64,000 bases of DNA from RUG11462 sp045649405 (GTDB taxonomy: Bacteria > Bacillota > Clostridia > Oscillospirales > Acutalibacteraceae), in assembly GCA_045649405.1 (NCBI GenBank), contig JAZRPW010000007.1:1-64000 (forward strand), read 5' to 3'. The position numbers and the translations under genes are program-made. Shown here piece by piece: positions 34,156 to 42,798 of this stretch. Each line of letters opens with the position of its first letter. Position 1 is the stretch's first letter. Below the pieces are notes generated by a model that ran no database searches, had not been told where the DNA came from, and worked only from the letters and a program-made list of their open reading frames with translations.

Positions 34156-34229
34156 TTATTTTTCCTTTTTATTTTTTTAGAAATTGTAACATATTTTTCT
34201 AAAAAAATCAATTTTAATTTGCTTAATAC

Positions 34230-34257
34230 TTGCAAAAAATAAACTATGTGATATAAT
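34230..34257 (+). promoter_or_regulatory. Sigma-A promoter of trkA-trkH
   Basis: TTGCAA (34230-34235), 16-base spacer, TATAAT (34252-34257). Confidence 0.75.
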
Positions 34258-34291
34258 AACTATGTATAAATTTATAAAGGAAGTATTTTCA

Positions 34292-35650
34292 ATGAATATT
34301 ATTGTTGCTGGTTGCGGTAAAATTGGCGAGTCTATCATTGGTAGTCTTGTGTCTGAAGATTTGAATATTACTGCAATTGACTCTGATATTGATGTAATTA
34401 ATGAAATTACTAATATTTATGATGTTATTGGCGTTCATGGCAACACTGCCGACTGTGAAACACTTGAAGAAGCTGGTGTTGACAAGGCAGAATTGTTTGT
34501 TGCTGTTACTAATTCTGACGAACTTAATATGTTAAGTTGCTTTATTGCAAAAAGAATGGGCGCTAAGAAAACTATTGCGAGAATTAGAAACCCTGAATAT
34601 AACGACAAGAGTTTGAGTTTTATGCGTAGTCAACTTGGGCTTTCAATGTCTATTAACCCTGAACTTTTGGCTGCACAAGAACTTTTTAACATTATTAAAC
34701 TTCCAACCAATGCAAGAATTGAGTATTTTTCAAGAAGCAACTTGGAAATGGTTGAAATGAAGGTTAAAGAAAGTTCTGCACTAAACGGTATGAAACTTTC
34801 TGAACTTAGTGATTTTTGCAAAGCAAAGGTTTTGCTTTGTCTTGTTCAACGTGGCGAAGAAGTTTATGTTCCTGATGGTAACTTTGTGCTTGAAAAAGGC
34901 GATAAAATTCATATTACCGCCACACCAACTGAAATGGGCAAAATGCTTAAAAAGACCGACTCATTACAAAAGCAAGCTAAAAACGTTATGATTTTGGGCG
35001 GAAGTATGACCGCTTTGTATTTGGCAAAAATGCTTATGAATTCTGGAGCTTCTGTTAAGATTATTGAAACTGACAGAGAGCGTTGCAGAGAAATTTGCGA
35101 AGCACTTCCAAAATGCGTTGTAATTAACGGCGACGGTGCTGGTCAAGAATTGTTGCTTGAAGAAGGTCTTTCAAATGTTGACGCTTTTGTTGCACTCACT
35201 GGTATGGATGAAGAAAATATTTTGATTTCACTTTTTGCTTCTTCACAAAACATTCCAAAGGTTGTTTCAAAAGTAAACCGTAGAGAGCACGTTATTATGG
35301 CTGAAAAGTTAGGTCTTGACTGCGTTGTTTCTCCTAAAGATATGACTTCTAACATTATGATTAGATATGCAAGGGCGCTTAAAAATTCTGTTGGTAGCAA
35401 TGTTGAAACATTGTACAAACTTGCTGACGGGAAAGCCGAAGCACTTGAATTTAAGGTTGCTGAAGATTCTCCCGTTATTAACATTACACTCAAAGAATTA
35501 GAGCTCAAAACCAACACTCTTATTGCCGGCATTATTAGAGGTAGAAAAACAATTATTCCTTCTGGTGATGACACAATTATTCCGGGTGACAGAGTTATTG
35601 TTATTGCAAAAAATCAAAAACTTCAAGATTTATCTGATATTTTAAAATAA
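34292..35650 (+). CDS. trkA: Trk potassium uptake regulator TrkA
   Basis: A cytoplasmic gating subunit of the Trk/Ktr potassium channel. It has two RCK-N NAD-binding domains, starting NIIVAGCGKIGESIIGSL (residue 2) and VMILGGSMTALYLAKML (near 232), each followed by an RCK-C domain (near 145-220 and 375-450). ATG 34292 follows AAAGGAAG; the ten preceding codons are upstream of that site. The product is 452 residues. It is followed 14 bases later by trkH. Confidence 0.95.
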   Translation: MNIIVAGCGKIGESIIGSLVSEDLNITAIDSDIDVINEITNIYDVIGVHGNTADCETLEEAGVDKAELFVAVTNSDELNMLSCFIAKRMGAKKTIARIRNPEYNDKSLSFMRSQLGLSMSINPELLAAQELFNIIKLPTNARIEYFSRSNLEMVEMKVKESSALNGMKLSELSDFCKAKVLLCLVQRGEEVYVPDGNFVLEKGDKIHITATPTEMGKMLKKTDSLQKQAKNVMILGGSMTALYLAKMLMNSGASVKIIETDRERCREICEALPKCVVINGDGAGQELLLEEGLSNVDAFVALTGMDEENILISLFASSQNIPKVVSKVNRREHVIMAEKLGLDCVVSPKDMTSNIMIRYARALKNSVGSNVETLYKLADGKAEALEFKVAEDSPVINITLKELELKTNTLIAGIIRGRKTIIPSGDDTIIPGDRVIVIAKNQKLQDLSDILK

Positions 35651-35664
35651 TTAGAGGTTAAATA

Positions 35665-37107
35665 ATGAATCGTAGAATGGTTTTTTACCTTACTGGTAAA
35701 ATTGTTTTAATTGAAGCGTTTTTAATGCTTCTTCCTTTATCGGTTAGTTTGTTTTACAAAGAGGCAGTGGCAACTTCTTTTATGATAACAATTGCTATTG
35801 CTATTGCCATTGCAGCTTTGTTGATGCTTATTTTCAAACCTTCTAACCGCACAATTTATGCTAAAGAGGGATTTGTTATTGTTGCAATCGTTTGGATTGC
35901 AATGGCTATTATTGGCGCTTTGCCATTTTACTTGAGCCGTGAAATTCCAAACTTTATGGATGCTTTTTTTGAAACGGTAAGTGGTTTTACAACAACCGGT
36001 GCTTCGATTTTGAAAGATGTTACTGTTTTGAGTAAAGGCATTTTGTTCTGGCGAAGCTTTACTCACTGGATTGGTGGTATGGGTGTTCTTGTTTTTGTTA
36101 TGGCAATTATACCTGCTTCTGACCGTTCAATTCATCTTCTTCGCGCAGAGGTGCCGGGCCCTATTGTTGGCAAACTTGTTCCTAAAATTAAAGAAACTGC
36201 CAAAATTCTTTATTTGATTTATATTGCAATGACAGTTTTGGAAATTATTTTATTAAAGCTTGGCAATATGCCTTGGTTTGATAGTTGTGTGCACGCATTT
36301 GGTACTGCTGGTACTGGTGGTTTTGGTATTAAAGCCGACAGTATTGCAAGTTACAGCAACTATTTGCAATGGGTTATTACAGTGTTTATGTTGTTATTCT
36401 CACTTAACTTTAACCTTTATTATTTGGCACTTATCAAGCATTTTAAATCAGTTTTTAAAAGCCGTGAATTGTGGTGCTTTTTGGCGATTGTTGCAATTTC
36501 TATTACTGCAATTACAATTAACATTTACCCAATGTATCAAAACTTTGAAGAGGCGTTTAGATTGTCTGCTTTTCAAACATCTTCGCTTGTTTCAACAACT
36601 GGTTATTCCACTGCAGACTTTAACTTGTGGCCTGGGCTTTCAAAGGCGATTTTGTTTGTGTTAATGTTCTTTGGTGGTTGTGCAGGCTCTACTGCAGGTG
36701 GTTTGAAATTTGCAAGGGTTATGTTACTTTTCAAAATGATTAAACTTGAATTTTTGCACATGTTACACCCACGCTCAGTTTCGGTTGTAAAGTTTGAAGG
36801 CAAAAAGGTTGAAACAAACACTTTAAGAAGTGCTTCAAACTATTTTGCGCTTTATGTTGTTATTTTTGTTTTAGTATTTTTAACACTTTCATTTGAAAGT
36901 TTTGACTTTGAAACAAATATTACTGCAACTGCGGCTTGTTTTAACAACATTGGTCCTGGTTTTGGCGCAGTTGGTCCTGCTTCAAGTTTTGCAGATTATT
37001 CGATTGTTTCAAAATTTGTTTTATCAATTGCAATGTTGTTGGGCCGACTTGAAATTTATCCAATTTTAATTGCACTTTCCCCTTCAACTTGGGCAAAAAA
37101 ATTATAA
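35665..37107 (+). CDS. trkH: Trk/Ktr potassium channel membrane subunit
   Basis: A 480-residue polytopic membrane protein with repeated M1-P-M2 units. Pore loop glycines are visible in ETVSGFTTTGASI (near 110), HAFGTAGTGGFGIK (near 215), SLVSTTGYSTADF (near 315) and NNIGPGFGAVGP (near 430), one per unit as expected for TrkH/KtrB. HWIGGMGVLVFVMAI is the following helix. It forms the ion path controlled by TrkA. Confidence 0.95.
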   Translation: MNRRMVFYLTGKIVLIEAFLMLLPLSVSLFYKEAVATSFMITIAIAIAIAALLMLIFKPSNRTIYAKEGFVIVAIVWIAMAIIGALPFYLSREIPNFMDAFFETVSGFTTTGASILKDVTVLSKGILFWRSFTHWIGGMGVLVFVMAIIPASDRSIHLLRAEVPGPIVGKLVPKIKETAKILYLIYIAMTVLEIILLKLGNMPWFDSCVHAFGTAGTGGFGIKADSIASYSNYLQWVITVFMLLFSLNFNLYYLALIKHFKSVFKSRELWCFLAIVAISITAITINIYPMYQNFEEAFRLSAFQTSSLVSTTGYSTADFNLWPGLSKAILFVLMFFGGCAGSTAGGLKFARVMLLFKMIKLEFLHMLHPRSVSVVKFEGKKVETNTLRSASNYFALYVVIFVLVFLTLSFESFDFETNITATAACFNNIGPGFGAVGPASSFADYSIVSKFVLSIAMLLGRLEIYPILIALSPSTWAKKL

Positions 37108-37115
37108 TAAAAACA

Positions 37116-37145
37116 AAAAGAGTTGTCGTTTAAGACAACTCTTTT
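37116..37145. terminator. Bidirectional terminator after trkH
   Basis: Stem AAAAGAGTTGTC / GACAACTCTTTT. The 3' end of the convergent DMT transporter gene overlaps it. Confidence 0.85.
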
Positions 37146-38044
37146 TTATTTGGTAATTGTGAAATTATTATTGCTGTGAACATTATTACGCAACCAATTG
37201 CTTCACGCACAGTTGGAATGTTGCCAAGAATTACAATGCCTGTTAACACGCCAAAAACCGATTCAAAACTCATTAAAATTGAAGCAACGGTTGGGTTGGT
37301 GTTTTGTTGGCCGAGAATTTGGAATGTGTAAGCAATGCCACAAGAAAATACGCCTGCATACATTATTGGTCCCCAGCAAGCAACGATGTCTGCAATGGCT
37401 GGTTTTTCAATTAATACCGTTGGAATGAGTGCCAAAATGCCACAAACAAAAAACTGAATTGATGAAAGTTTAATGCCGTCTACCTTTGGTGCAAAATAGT
37501 CAACGGCTAAAATATGAAATGAAAAACCAATTGCACAAAGCATTCCCAAAACATCGCCATAAGTTACTGATGAAAATCCGTTTGTTACACTCAAAAAATA
37601 AAGACCAACGGCGCCCATAAGCGCTGCAATGATAACTCGCAAACTAACCTTTTTGCCAAAAAAGAAATAAATGATTGGCACAATCAAAATATACATTGCA
37701 GTGATAAAAGCAATTTTACCTGAGTTGGTGTTAGGGTCTTCAATTGCAAATTGTTGCAAACAAGCCGCAACACAAAGTATTACACCACAAACAACACCTG
37801 CAATGATTAGCGTTTTGTTATCTTGTTTTGTTGGCTTTTTATATGTACCGTTTTTCTTTGACATATAATTCATAAAAAGAATGAGTGGAATTAACACAAA
37901 TGAGCCGACCAACATTCTTGTTGACTGATATGAAAAAGCGCCTAAATGATAGGTTTTTGCGGCAATTTCTTGAGCAACAAAGGTGCTACCCCAAAAGAGT
38001 GACGCCGTGAACAAAAATATATTTCCTTTTAATCTTCTTGACAT
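37130..38044 (-). CDS. DMT-superfamily (EamA) transporter
   Basis: A ten-span permease of about 304 residues with two EamA repeats. The first starts LKGNIFLFTASLFWGSTFVAQ and the second around LRVIIAALMGAVGLYFLSV, ending with SFESVFGVLTGIVILGNIPT. Substrate is not predictable; relatives export amino acids, nucleobases or sugars. The start is ATG 38044 with GGGAG upstream inside the AraC gene end; a frame from 38071 would overlap that gene by 26 bases. Its place one base after an AraC regulator suggests control by it. Confidence 0.85.
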   Translation of the reverse strand: MSRRLKGNIFLFTASLFWGSTFVAQEIAAKTYHLGAFSYQSTRMLVGSFVLIPLILFMNYMSKKNGTYKKPTKQDNKTLIIAGVVCGVILCVAACLQQFAIEDPNTNSGKIAFITAMYILIVPIIYFFFGKKVSLRVIIAALMGAVGLYFLSVTNGFSSVTYGDVLGMLCAIGFSFHILAVDYFAPKVDGIKLSSIQFFVCGILALIPTVLIEKPAIADIVACWGPIMYAGVFSCGIAYTFQILGQQNTNPTVASILMSFESVFGVLTGIVILGNIPTVREAIGCVIMFTAIIISQLPNKKELS

Positions 38045-38045
38045 T

Positions 38046-38957
38046 TTATTTCTCCCCAAATTTCTCATCATCTGAATAAAAAACCATGTTTTCTTTAAAA
38101 TATATATAATCTTCTTTTGGACTTATATTAAAGAATTTGCTATAAGCCCTATAAAAAGAAGTATAGTTTGCAAATCCACAAAGAGTTGCAACCTCAGAAA
38201 GCGGAATTTTTTGTTTCATAATAGTTTTTGCATGCCACAATCTTAATGCATTTATTGTTTTTTTAAATGGCTTTCCATAAAATTTATTTGTAACCTTATC
38301 TAAATACCATTTTGAAACACTAAACTCTTTTTCTACCATTTCTGCGGTGATTTTGCTAAGACAATTATTTAAAATATAATCCCATATCTTAACATCATAT
38401 TCTTCAGAATTTGCAGGTATTATATTACCATACTTTTCATCAAAAACAAAATCAAGAGTGGTTATTAAGGCGGCTACTAATGATTTAAAATGCACAAAAC
38501 TTAGGTTTTTATCAGTACATAATTTTAAAAAATTAAAAATCTCAATCGGTTGAATACAATTTTTAAAATCTTCTTGCTTATAATAACAGTTTTCGCCCTT
38601 TTTTCTATTATTAAAAGCGCGCAAATAGCTTTCATCATCAGCATCATCAAAAGCATTCGAAGCAAATTGCACTCTTTTTATAATCGGTCTTTTATCATCT
38701 TTAATTTTATTATCATCAACATAAACAATATTAAAATTTTCAAAAGGCATTGCAATAAAAATATCTCCCGGCTCTAAATTAAAAGATTTGCCAGAACAAA
38801 ACACTCTAAAATTGCTATTTATGGAGCAAAAAATGTTATAAGCATGTTGGTTTTCGATTCTTATAACTTCCGTTGTTTTTTGAAAATTTACTCTCATTGA
38901 ATCTACTAAAATTTCTTGATTATCAAAAACCCCAAAGCAAGTTACTAATTCAGCCAA
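38046..38957 (-). CDS. AraC-family transcriptional regulator
   Basis: A 303-residue regulator with an N-terminal cupin-like sensing domain (about 1-110, FSLEPGDIFIAMPF-like beta pattern NLEPGDIFIAMPFENF) and a C-terminal double helix-turn-helix (about 200-290: VSKWYLDKVTNKFYGKPF and LSEVATLCGFANYTSFYRAY). It starts at TTG 38957 after AAAGGAG. Likely targets are the DMT transporter behind it or the divergent secreted-protein gene at 39113, both inference. Confidence 0.85.
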   Translation of the reverse strand: MAELVTCFGVFDNQEILVDSMRVNFQKTTEVIRIENQHAYNIFCSINSNFRVFCSGKSFNLEPGDIFIAMPFENFNIVYVDDNKIKDDKRPIIKRVQFASNAFDDADDESYLRAFNNRKKGENCYYKQEDFKNCIQPIEIFNFLKLCTDKNLSFVHFKSLVAALITTLDFVFDEKYGNIIPANSEEYDVKIWDYILNNCLSKITAEMVEKEFSVSKWYLDKVTNKFYGKPFKKTINALRLWHAKTIMKQKIPLSEVATLCGFANYTSFYRAYSKFFNISPKEDYIYFKENMVFYSDDEKFGEK

Positions 38958-38988
38958 TTGTTATCTCCTTTCATTGATATTTTTTACA

Positions 38989-39017
38989 ATAATAACACAA
39001 CAACTTTAAAAATGCAA
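38989..39017 (-). promoter_or_regulatory. Sigma-A promoter of the AraC-DMT unit
   Basis: TTGCAT (39017-39012), 17-base spacer, TATTAT (38994-38989). On the opposite strand a TATAAT at 39063-39068 may serve the secreted-protein gene, but its -35 box is poor. Confidence 0.65.
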
Positions 39018-39112
39018 TAAAAAAACTTCAAAAATGTAATTTATTCATTGTTTTTCTTGTTATATAATGAATATGTAGAAAATATAATTAAAAATTCAAG
39101 GAGATTTTAACT

Positions 39113-40573
39113 ATGAAAAAGATAATTTCTATTTTATTATCAGCGCTTCTTATTATTGGTTGCGTAGCAATTAGCGCTGCTGCTAACACAAACATTTACA
39201 CAATTGATGATGTTGCAGTAATTGATAATTATGTTGCTGGTAGCTGGGAAAAAGGCGTGTTTGAATCACACGAAAGAAGAATTGCTACAAACGGTTATGT
39301 TGCAGTTGATGCTTCACAAAACTACACATTGGTTGGTACTAAAGACAACCACTCAAACCTTCAATTCTATTTAGCAGAATTTGATGCTGACAAGAATTGT
39401 GTTGGTAGAATCGGCAGAACTGTAATTGCTAAAGGCACATATTCTTATGTTCCAAGCAGTGCAGATGTAGCTTACATTGCTCTTACTATTACAATTCAGC
39501 AAGATGCGGTTAAAGCTGTTGATACAAACGGTATCTTCAACAGATTTATCAACAAAGGTTATGGCATTTCTATGGTTGCTGATGGTGAATCAGGTGGCGA
39601 AGAGCCAGAACCAGAATCTTCAACAGTAACTACTACAACAACTACTACAACTACTACAACAACTTCAACTCCAGTTGATACTGAAGGCGAATATACTATT
39701 GATGATGTTGCAAATCCAGAAAACTGGACAGAAGGTCAATACAACTCACTTGGTAAATTTGCTTCATCAACAACTCGTGCATGCGTTAAAAAGTTGATTA
39801 AGGTTGACCCAGAAAAAACTTATGTTCTTAATGCTAAAAACGCAGGTAGCAAAAAATATGTTGTTCGTGAATACGATGCAAACAGAACACTCCTTAGAAG
39901 TGTTAGCAACATTTCATTTGGTAGCAAATACAAACCAACTGATGCAACAGTAGCATACATCGCTCTTACAATGTATGAAGGCGCTCCTTACGCTGATATC
40001 GCAGCAGGTGTTATACTTACATCAATGGTAGAGTATGTTGAACCAACAACAACTACTACAACTACAACAACTGTTCCTGCAGAACAAGATGGTACTACAT
40101 CAAGCGCTGTTGTAACTGAAGATAAAGCTGCTATCAGACTTGATACAGAAATTCAAGGTATCCGTTTCTACTCAACAATTGATACAACAGGTCTTGATGT
40201 TGTTGAAGCAGGTACACTTATTGGTCCAGCTAACTTAGTTGGCAAATACTTAACAATGGAAGATACAGAATCAATCGATGGTTCAATTCCTAATGCATTA
40301 AAAGTTGTATATGAACTTAAAAACGGTTTATATGATGATAAATACATTGTTGGTTCTATCGTAGGTATTAAAGAACATAACTATGCAAGAGATTTCGTTG
40401 CTCGTGCTTATGTAAAACTCGCTGATGGTACAGTAATGTACTCAAAAACAACATCAACAAGAAATATGGCTTCTATTGCAGATGCTTACATTGCAGATGC
40501 AAATGGTGGTTATGATAATTTAGATGCAGAACTCAAAGCAAAAGTTGAGCTTTGGGCTTCAGCAAATGACTAA
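39113..40573 (+). CDS. Secreted protein with duplicated domain and Thr linkers
   Basis: A 486-residue exported protein I do not recognise by name. A signal peptide (MKKIISILLSALLIIGCVAI, cut after SAAA) is followed by two related domains of about 110 residues. Both begin YTIDDVA, share a beta pattern and end YIALT[IM], with similar YLAEFDAD/VREYDAN segments. A run of about 12 Thr (near 174-187) and another of about seven (near 315-323) act as linkers. The last 150 residues form a third domain (IQGIRFYSTID, RAYVKLADGTVMYS) seen in other clostridial surface proteins. There is no sorting motif. The domains could bind carbohydrate, which is inference. Strong AAGGAG site. Confidence 0.75.
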   Translation: MKKIISILLSALLIIGCVAISAAANTNIYTIDDVAVIDNYVAGSWEKGVFESHERRIATNGYVAVDASQNYTLVGTKDNHSNLQFYLAEFDADKNCVGRIGRTVIAKGTYSYVPSSADVAYIALTITIQQDAVKAVDTNGIFNRFINKGYGISMVADGESGGEEPEPESSTVTTTTTTTTTTTTSTPVDTEGEYTIDDVANPENWTEGQYNSLGKFASSTTRACVKKLIKVDPEKTYVLNAKNAGSKKYVVREYDANRTLLRSVSNISFGSKYKPTDATVAYIALTMYEGAPYADIAAGVILTSMVEYVEPTTTTTTTTTVPAEQDGTTSSAVVTEDKAAIRLDTEIQGIRFYSTIDTTGLDVVEAGTLIGPANLVGKYLTMEDTESIDGSIPNALKVVYELKNGLYDDKYIVGSIVGIKEHNYARDFVARAYVKLADGTVMYSKTTSTRNMASIADAYIADANGGYDNLDAELKAKVELWASAND

Positions 40574-40590
40574 TCAGGAGGTAAATTGAA

Positions 40591-40737
40591 ATGAAATTTG
40601 AAAAAATTACAGTAGAATTAGAAAAATATGAATCTCTTGATATCATTGCTTCTTCACCTGAAGAAGATGTAACAGACCCAACTGTTAAACCAACAGAACC
40701 AACAAAATACGATCCATATGAAAATGATAAATGGTAA
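40591..40737 (+). CDS. 48-aa acidic peptide, function unknown
   Basis: A small gene of 48 codons with a strong AGGAGG site, 17 bases after the secreted-protein gene. The peptide begins MKFEKITVELEKYESLDIIA and continues with SSPEED and a Pro/Thr/Glu-rich tail ending KYDPYENDKW. The N-terminal MK[FY]EK...LEKxxxxDIIxxS pattern looks like a leader, and similar short peptides occur in gut Clostridia as far as I recall. It could be a small precursor or accessory peptide, but no modification enzyme is nearby. A terminator follows. Confidence 0.65.
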   Translation: MKFEKITVELEKYESLDIIASSPEEDVTDPTVKPTEPTKYDPYENDKW

Positions 40738-40780
40738 AAAGATAGATTGCTGATATTTTTTTCATACGACTTATCCTTAT

Positions 40781-40814
40781 AAAAAGCCAACTCTCAAATG
40801 AGAGTTGGCTTTTT
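40781..40814. terminator. Bidirectional terminator
   Basis: Stem AAAAAGCCAACTCTCA / TGAGAGTTGGCTTTTT with a 2-base remainder loop, between the 48-codon gene and the convergent phosphodiesterase. Confidence 0.9.
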
Positions 40815-40818
40815 ACTT

Positions 40819-41286
40819 TTATAATTCAACTATATTTGTGACTATTTGATTTCCAACAATATCTATAAAACCATAAGTGGCTTTTGTTTGTTTTGGCATT
40901 GCGCAAGAGCCAGGATTCATAACATATAAGCCATTATGATATTCGTTAACTGGAATATGAGTATGACCGAAAAGCACCACATCAACTCCCCTGATTTTCG
41001 CAGAATTTATAATTTCATCATATGAATATTTGACATTGTAATTATGCCCGTGGGTTATAAAAAACCTTTTTGAGCCGATTTTTTCTTCTAATTCATAAGG
41101 AAAATTCGAAGAATCACAATTGCCTTTGACAATGTAAAACTTGATTTCAGGGTAAAGATAACTTATATCTTCAACACGTGAAGCGCCGTCGCCACAAAAA
41201 ATCACAACATCTGGGTTTGACTTTTCTATTGCGGTTTCAACCGGTGCAACAAAGCCGTGTGCGTCTGACAAAACTACTATTCTCAT
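40819..41286 (-). CDS. YfcE/MJ0936-type metallophosphoesterase
   Basis: A 155-residue calcineurin-like phosphoesterase. Metal-binding motifs are in order: SDAHG (residues 7-11), FCGDGA near 31, KGNCD near 54, THGHNY near 79 and FGHTHIP near 106. The family hydrolyses small phosphodiesters in vitro; the physiological substrate is unknown. Alone in its unit. Confidence 0.92.
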   Translation of the reverse strand: MRIVVLSDAHGFVAPVETAIEKSNPDVVIFCGDGASRVEDISYLYPEIKFYIVKGNCDSSNFPYELEEKIGSKRFFITHGHNYNVKYSYDEIINSAKIRGVDVVLFGHTHIPVNEYHNGLYVMNPGSCAMPKQTKATYGFIDIVGNQIVTNIVEL

Positions 41287-41348
41287 TAAAAACCTCTTCT
41301 ATATTTTTAATACTCATCATATTATATACTAAAAGGAGTGGTTTTTCA

Positions 41349-41546
41349 ATGATTGATAAAAATAAAATTGAAGAAATGTTGAAAATTGCTGACAAAGACA
41401 CAGTTAACAACATTTTTAATAATCTTTCTAATGAGAACAAGCAAAAGGTTAACAGCATTTTAAACGACAAAGAAAAGCTGAATAAGATTTTATCTGACAA
41501 GTCGGTGCAAGAGTTAATCAAGAAATTTGGCGGTAAAAATGGATGA
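41349..41546 (+). CDS. Small helical protein, first of a three-gene set
   Basis: A 65-residue, highly charged protein starting MIDKNKIEEMLKIADKDTV, predicted mostly helical and soluble. ATG 41349 follows AAAGGAG; the frame open from 41178 runs into the divergent phosphodiesterase and has no site. The stop overlaps the next ATG by eight bases. No family recognised. The set of three genes is convergent with spoIIR. Confidence 0.7.
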   Translation: MIDKNKIEEMLKIADKDTVNNIFNNLSNENKQKVNSILNDKEKLNKILSDKSVQELIKKFGGKNG

Positions 41547-41883
41547 TATTGCAAGCAAGATTACCGAACTTTTAAATGATAAAGATGCAACCGAGAAAAT
41601 CACTCAACTTGCATCTTCTTTTATGTCGCAAGAAAGTTCCAATTCCAAACCGCAAAATGACCTTCAATTTGACCCTGTGCAAATGGGCAAAATTATGAAT
41701 GTGATGAGTGTTTTAAAGTCAAACAACAAAGATGATAAAAACACAAAATTGCTGTTAGCACTAAAGCCGCATTTGTCACAGACACGTGCGAAACGGGTTG
41801 ATAAAGCGATTTCAATTTTAAAAATCATTAAAGTGTTGCCACTTTTGCAAGAAAGTGGCTTAAATTCGCTTTTCGAGGGCTAA
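41539..41883 (+). CDS. Conserved clostridial protein of unknown function
   Basis: A 114-residue protein beginning MDDIASKITELLNDKDATEK. A Ser/Asn-rich spacer separates an N-terminal helix from a C-terminal region LLLALKPHLSQTRAKRVDKA followed by ISILKIIKVLPLLQESGL, which is the most recognisable part. I recall similar uncharacterised proteins in Clostridia, next to small partners like these. ATG 41539 overlaps the previous stop; two bases separate it from the next gene. Function unknown. Confidence 0.72.
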   Translation: MDDIASKITELLNDKDATEKITQLASSFMSQESSNSKPQNDLQFDPVQMGKIMNVMSVLKSNNKDDKNTKLLLALKPHLSQTRAKRVDKAISILKIIKVLPLLQESGLNSLFEG

Positions 41884-41885
41884 AA

Positions 41886-42161
41886 ATGGAAAACTACTAT
41901 TCTACTAACCAAATTAAAAGAATGGAGCAAGAGGCCACACGCAAAGCGTTAGAGGCAAGGCAAAAAGCCAAGCCACAAGCAGTTCAAGAGCCAGTTAGCA
42001 AACACCAAGGTGTTTTTAGTTTTTTGAATGCGCTTGACATAAAGAAATTAATTGGCGAAAACAGTGAGCAGGCAATGCTATTGCTTCTTACACTTGTTCT
42101 CGCCAATGAAAATACTTGTGATGAATTTTTGCTTTATGCTTTGATTTTTATTATGCTTTAA
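41886..42161 (+). CDS. Small protein with C-terminal membrane helix
   Basis: A 91-residue protein, MENYYSTNQIKRMEQEATRK at the start, then a charged Gln/Ala helix and a hydrophobic end (AMLLLLTLVLANENTCDEFLLYALIFIML). It follows its partner by two bases, and its last 11 bases overlap the 3' end of the convergent spoIIR gene. The layout suggests a membrane-linked complex of the three products. Function unknown. Confidence 0.7.
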   Translation: MENYYSTNQIKRMEQEATRKALEARQKAKPQAVQEPVSKHQGVFSFLNALDIKKLIGENSEQAMLLLLTLVLANENTCDEFLLYALIFIML

Positions 42162-42750
42162 AAAGGTTTTTAAATGATTCAAACCACTCGACAACCTTGA
42201 ATTTAACAATGTATTTTTGTTTGTTTTCTACCACATTGACCTGCTTGTTTTCAAGGGCATCATCAATTTTGCTGTTTGATGCAGGCAGACAAAGTGATGG
42301 GTAGATTACACACCACCAGTTTTTGCCTTTAGCTTTGCCGATTTTAATTTGCAAGGCGTTGTAAACACCTGCAGGCAAAGTGACATTTTCATAGGTTCGT
42401 GTGTTAAAATAGCAAGGGGTTACTTTTGCCGTTACTTTGTAATCGCAACCGTTTTTGTTAAGTTCATCTTGCGCAATTTTACAAAAGGTTTCTAAATTTT
42501 GTTTGGCGCATTCTTCTACATTTTCAATTGTTTGGGTGTTTTCAAAAAGTTCATCTGCTTGCAAAATTATTCTATCTCTTACTTTTAGTTTCAAATTTTG
42601 GTCAAAGCAAGAATCAGAGTTTGCAAGAATATGTAACCTGAAAACTTTGCTTCTTATCTTGTTGCATTCGAGAGAAAAGTCAAAACAACTCAAAGCTATT
42701 GTAAAAACAAGCGCTAACAAAATGCTTAATTCTATTTTTTTGTAATACAT
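42151..42750 (-). CDS. spoIIR: Stage II sporulation protein R
   Basis: A secreted forespore signal that triggers SpoIIGA to process pro-sigma-E in the mother cell. It has an N-terminal signal/anchor (ELSILLALVFTIALSCF) and the SpoIIR core KVFRLHILANSDSCFDQNLK near residue 42, plus the LPAGVYNALQIKIGKAKGKNWWCVIYPSLC block. I use ATG 42750, six bases from AAGGAG, giving 199 residues; the frame open to 42789 starts before the predicted promoter's transcript. Its ribosome site lies within a hairpin (see 42752-42798). Confidence 0.93.
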   Translation of the reverse strand: MYYKKIELSILLALVFTIALSCFDFSLECNKIRSKVFRLHILANSDSCFDQNLKLKVRDRIILQADELFENTQTIENVEECAKQNLETFCKIAQDELNKNGCDYKVTAKVTPCYFNTRTYENVTLPAGVYNALQIKIGKAKGKNWWCVIYPSLCLPASNSKIDDALENKQVNVVENKQKYIVKFKVVEWFESFKNLFKA

Positions 42751-42751
42751 A

Positions 42752-42798
42752 AAAAACTCCTTGTCACTGTTTGTAATCAGTATTGACAAGGAGTTTTT
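42752..42798 (-). terminator. ispE terminator containing the spoIIR ribosome site
   Basis: A perfect 15-bp inverted repeat, AAAAACTCCTTGTCA / TGACAAGGAGTTTTT, with a 17-base loop. Read leftward after ispE it forms a terminator with a T-run. Its 3' arm carries AAGGAG, the spoIIR ribosome site, so read-through RNA would hide that site. Confidence 0.8.

Noticed and set aside
39620..39670. Thr-coding ACT/ACA run as a phase-variable repeat
   Set aside because: The unit is a whole codon, so slippage would only lengthen or shorten the linker without changing the frame.
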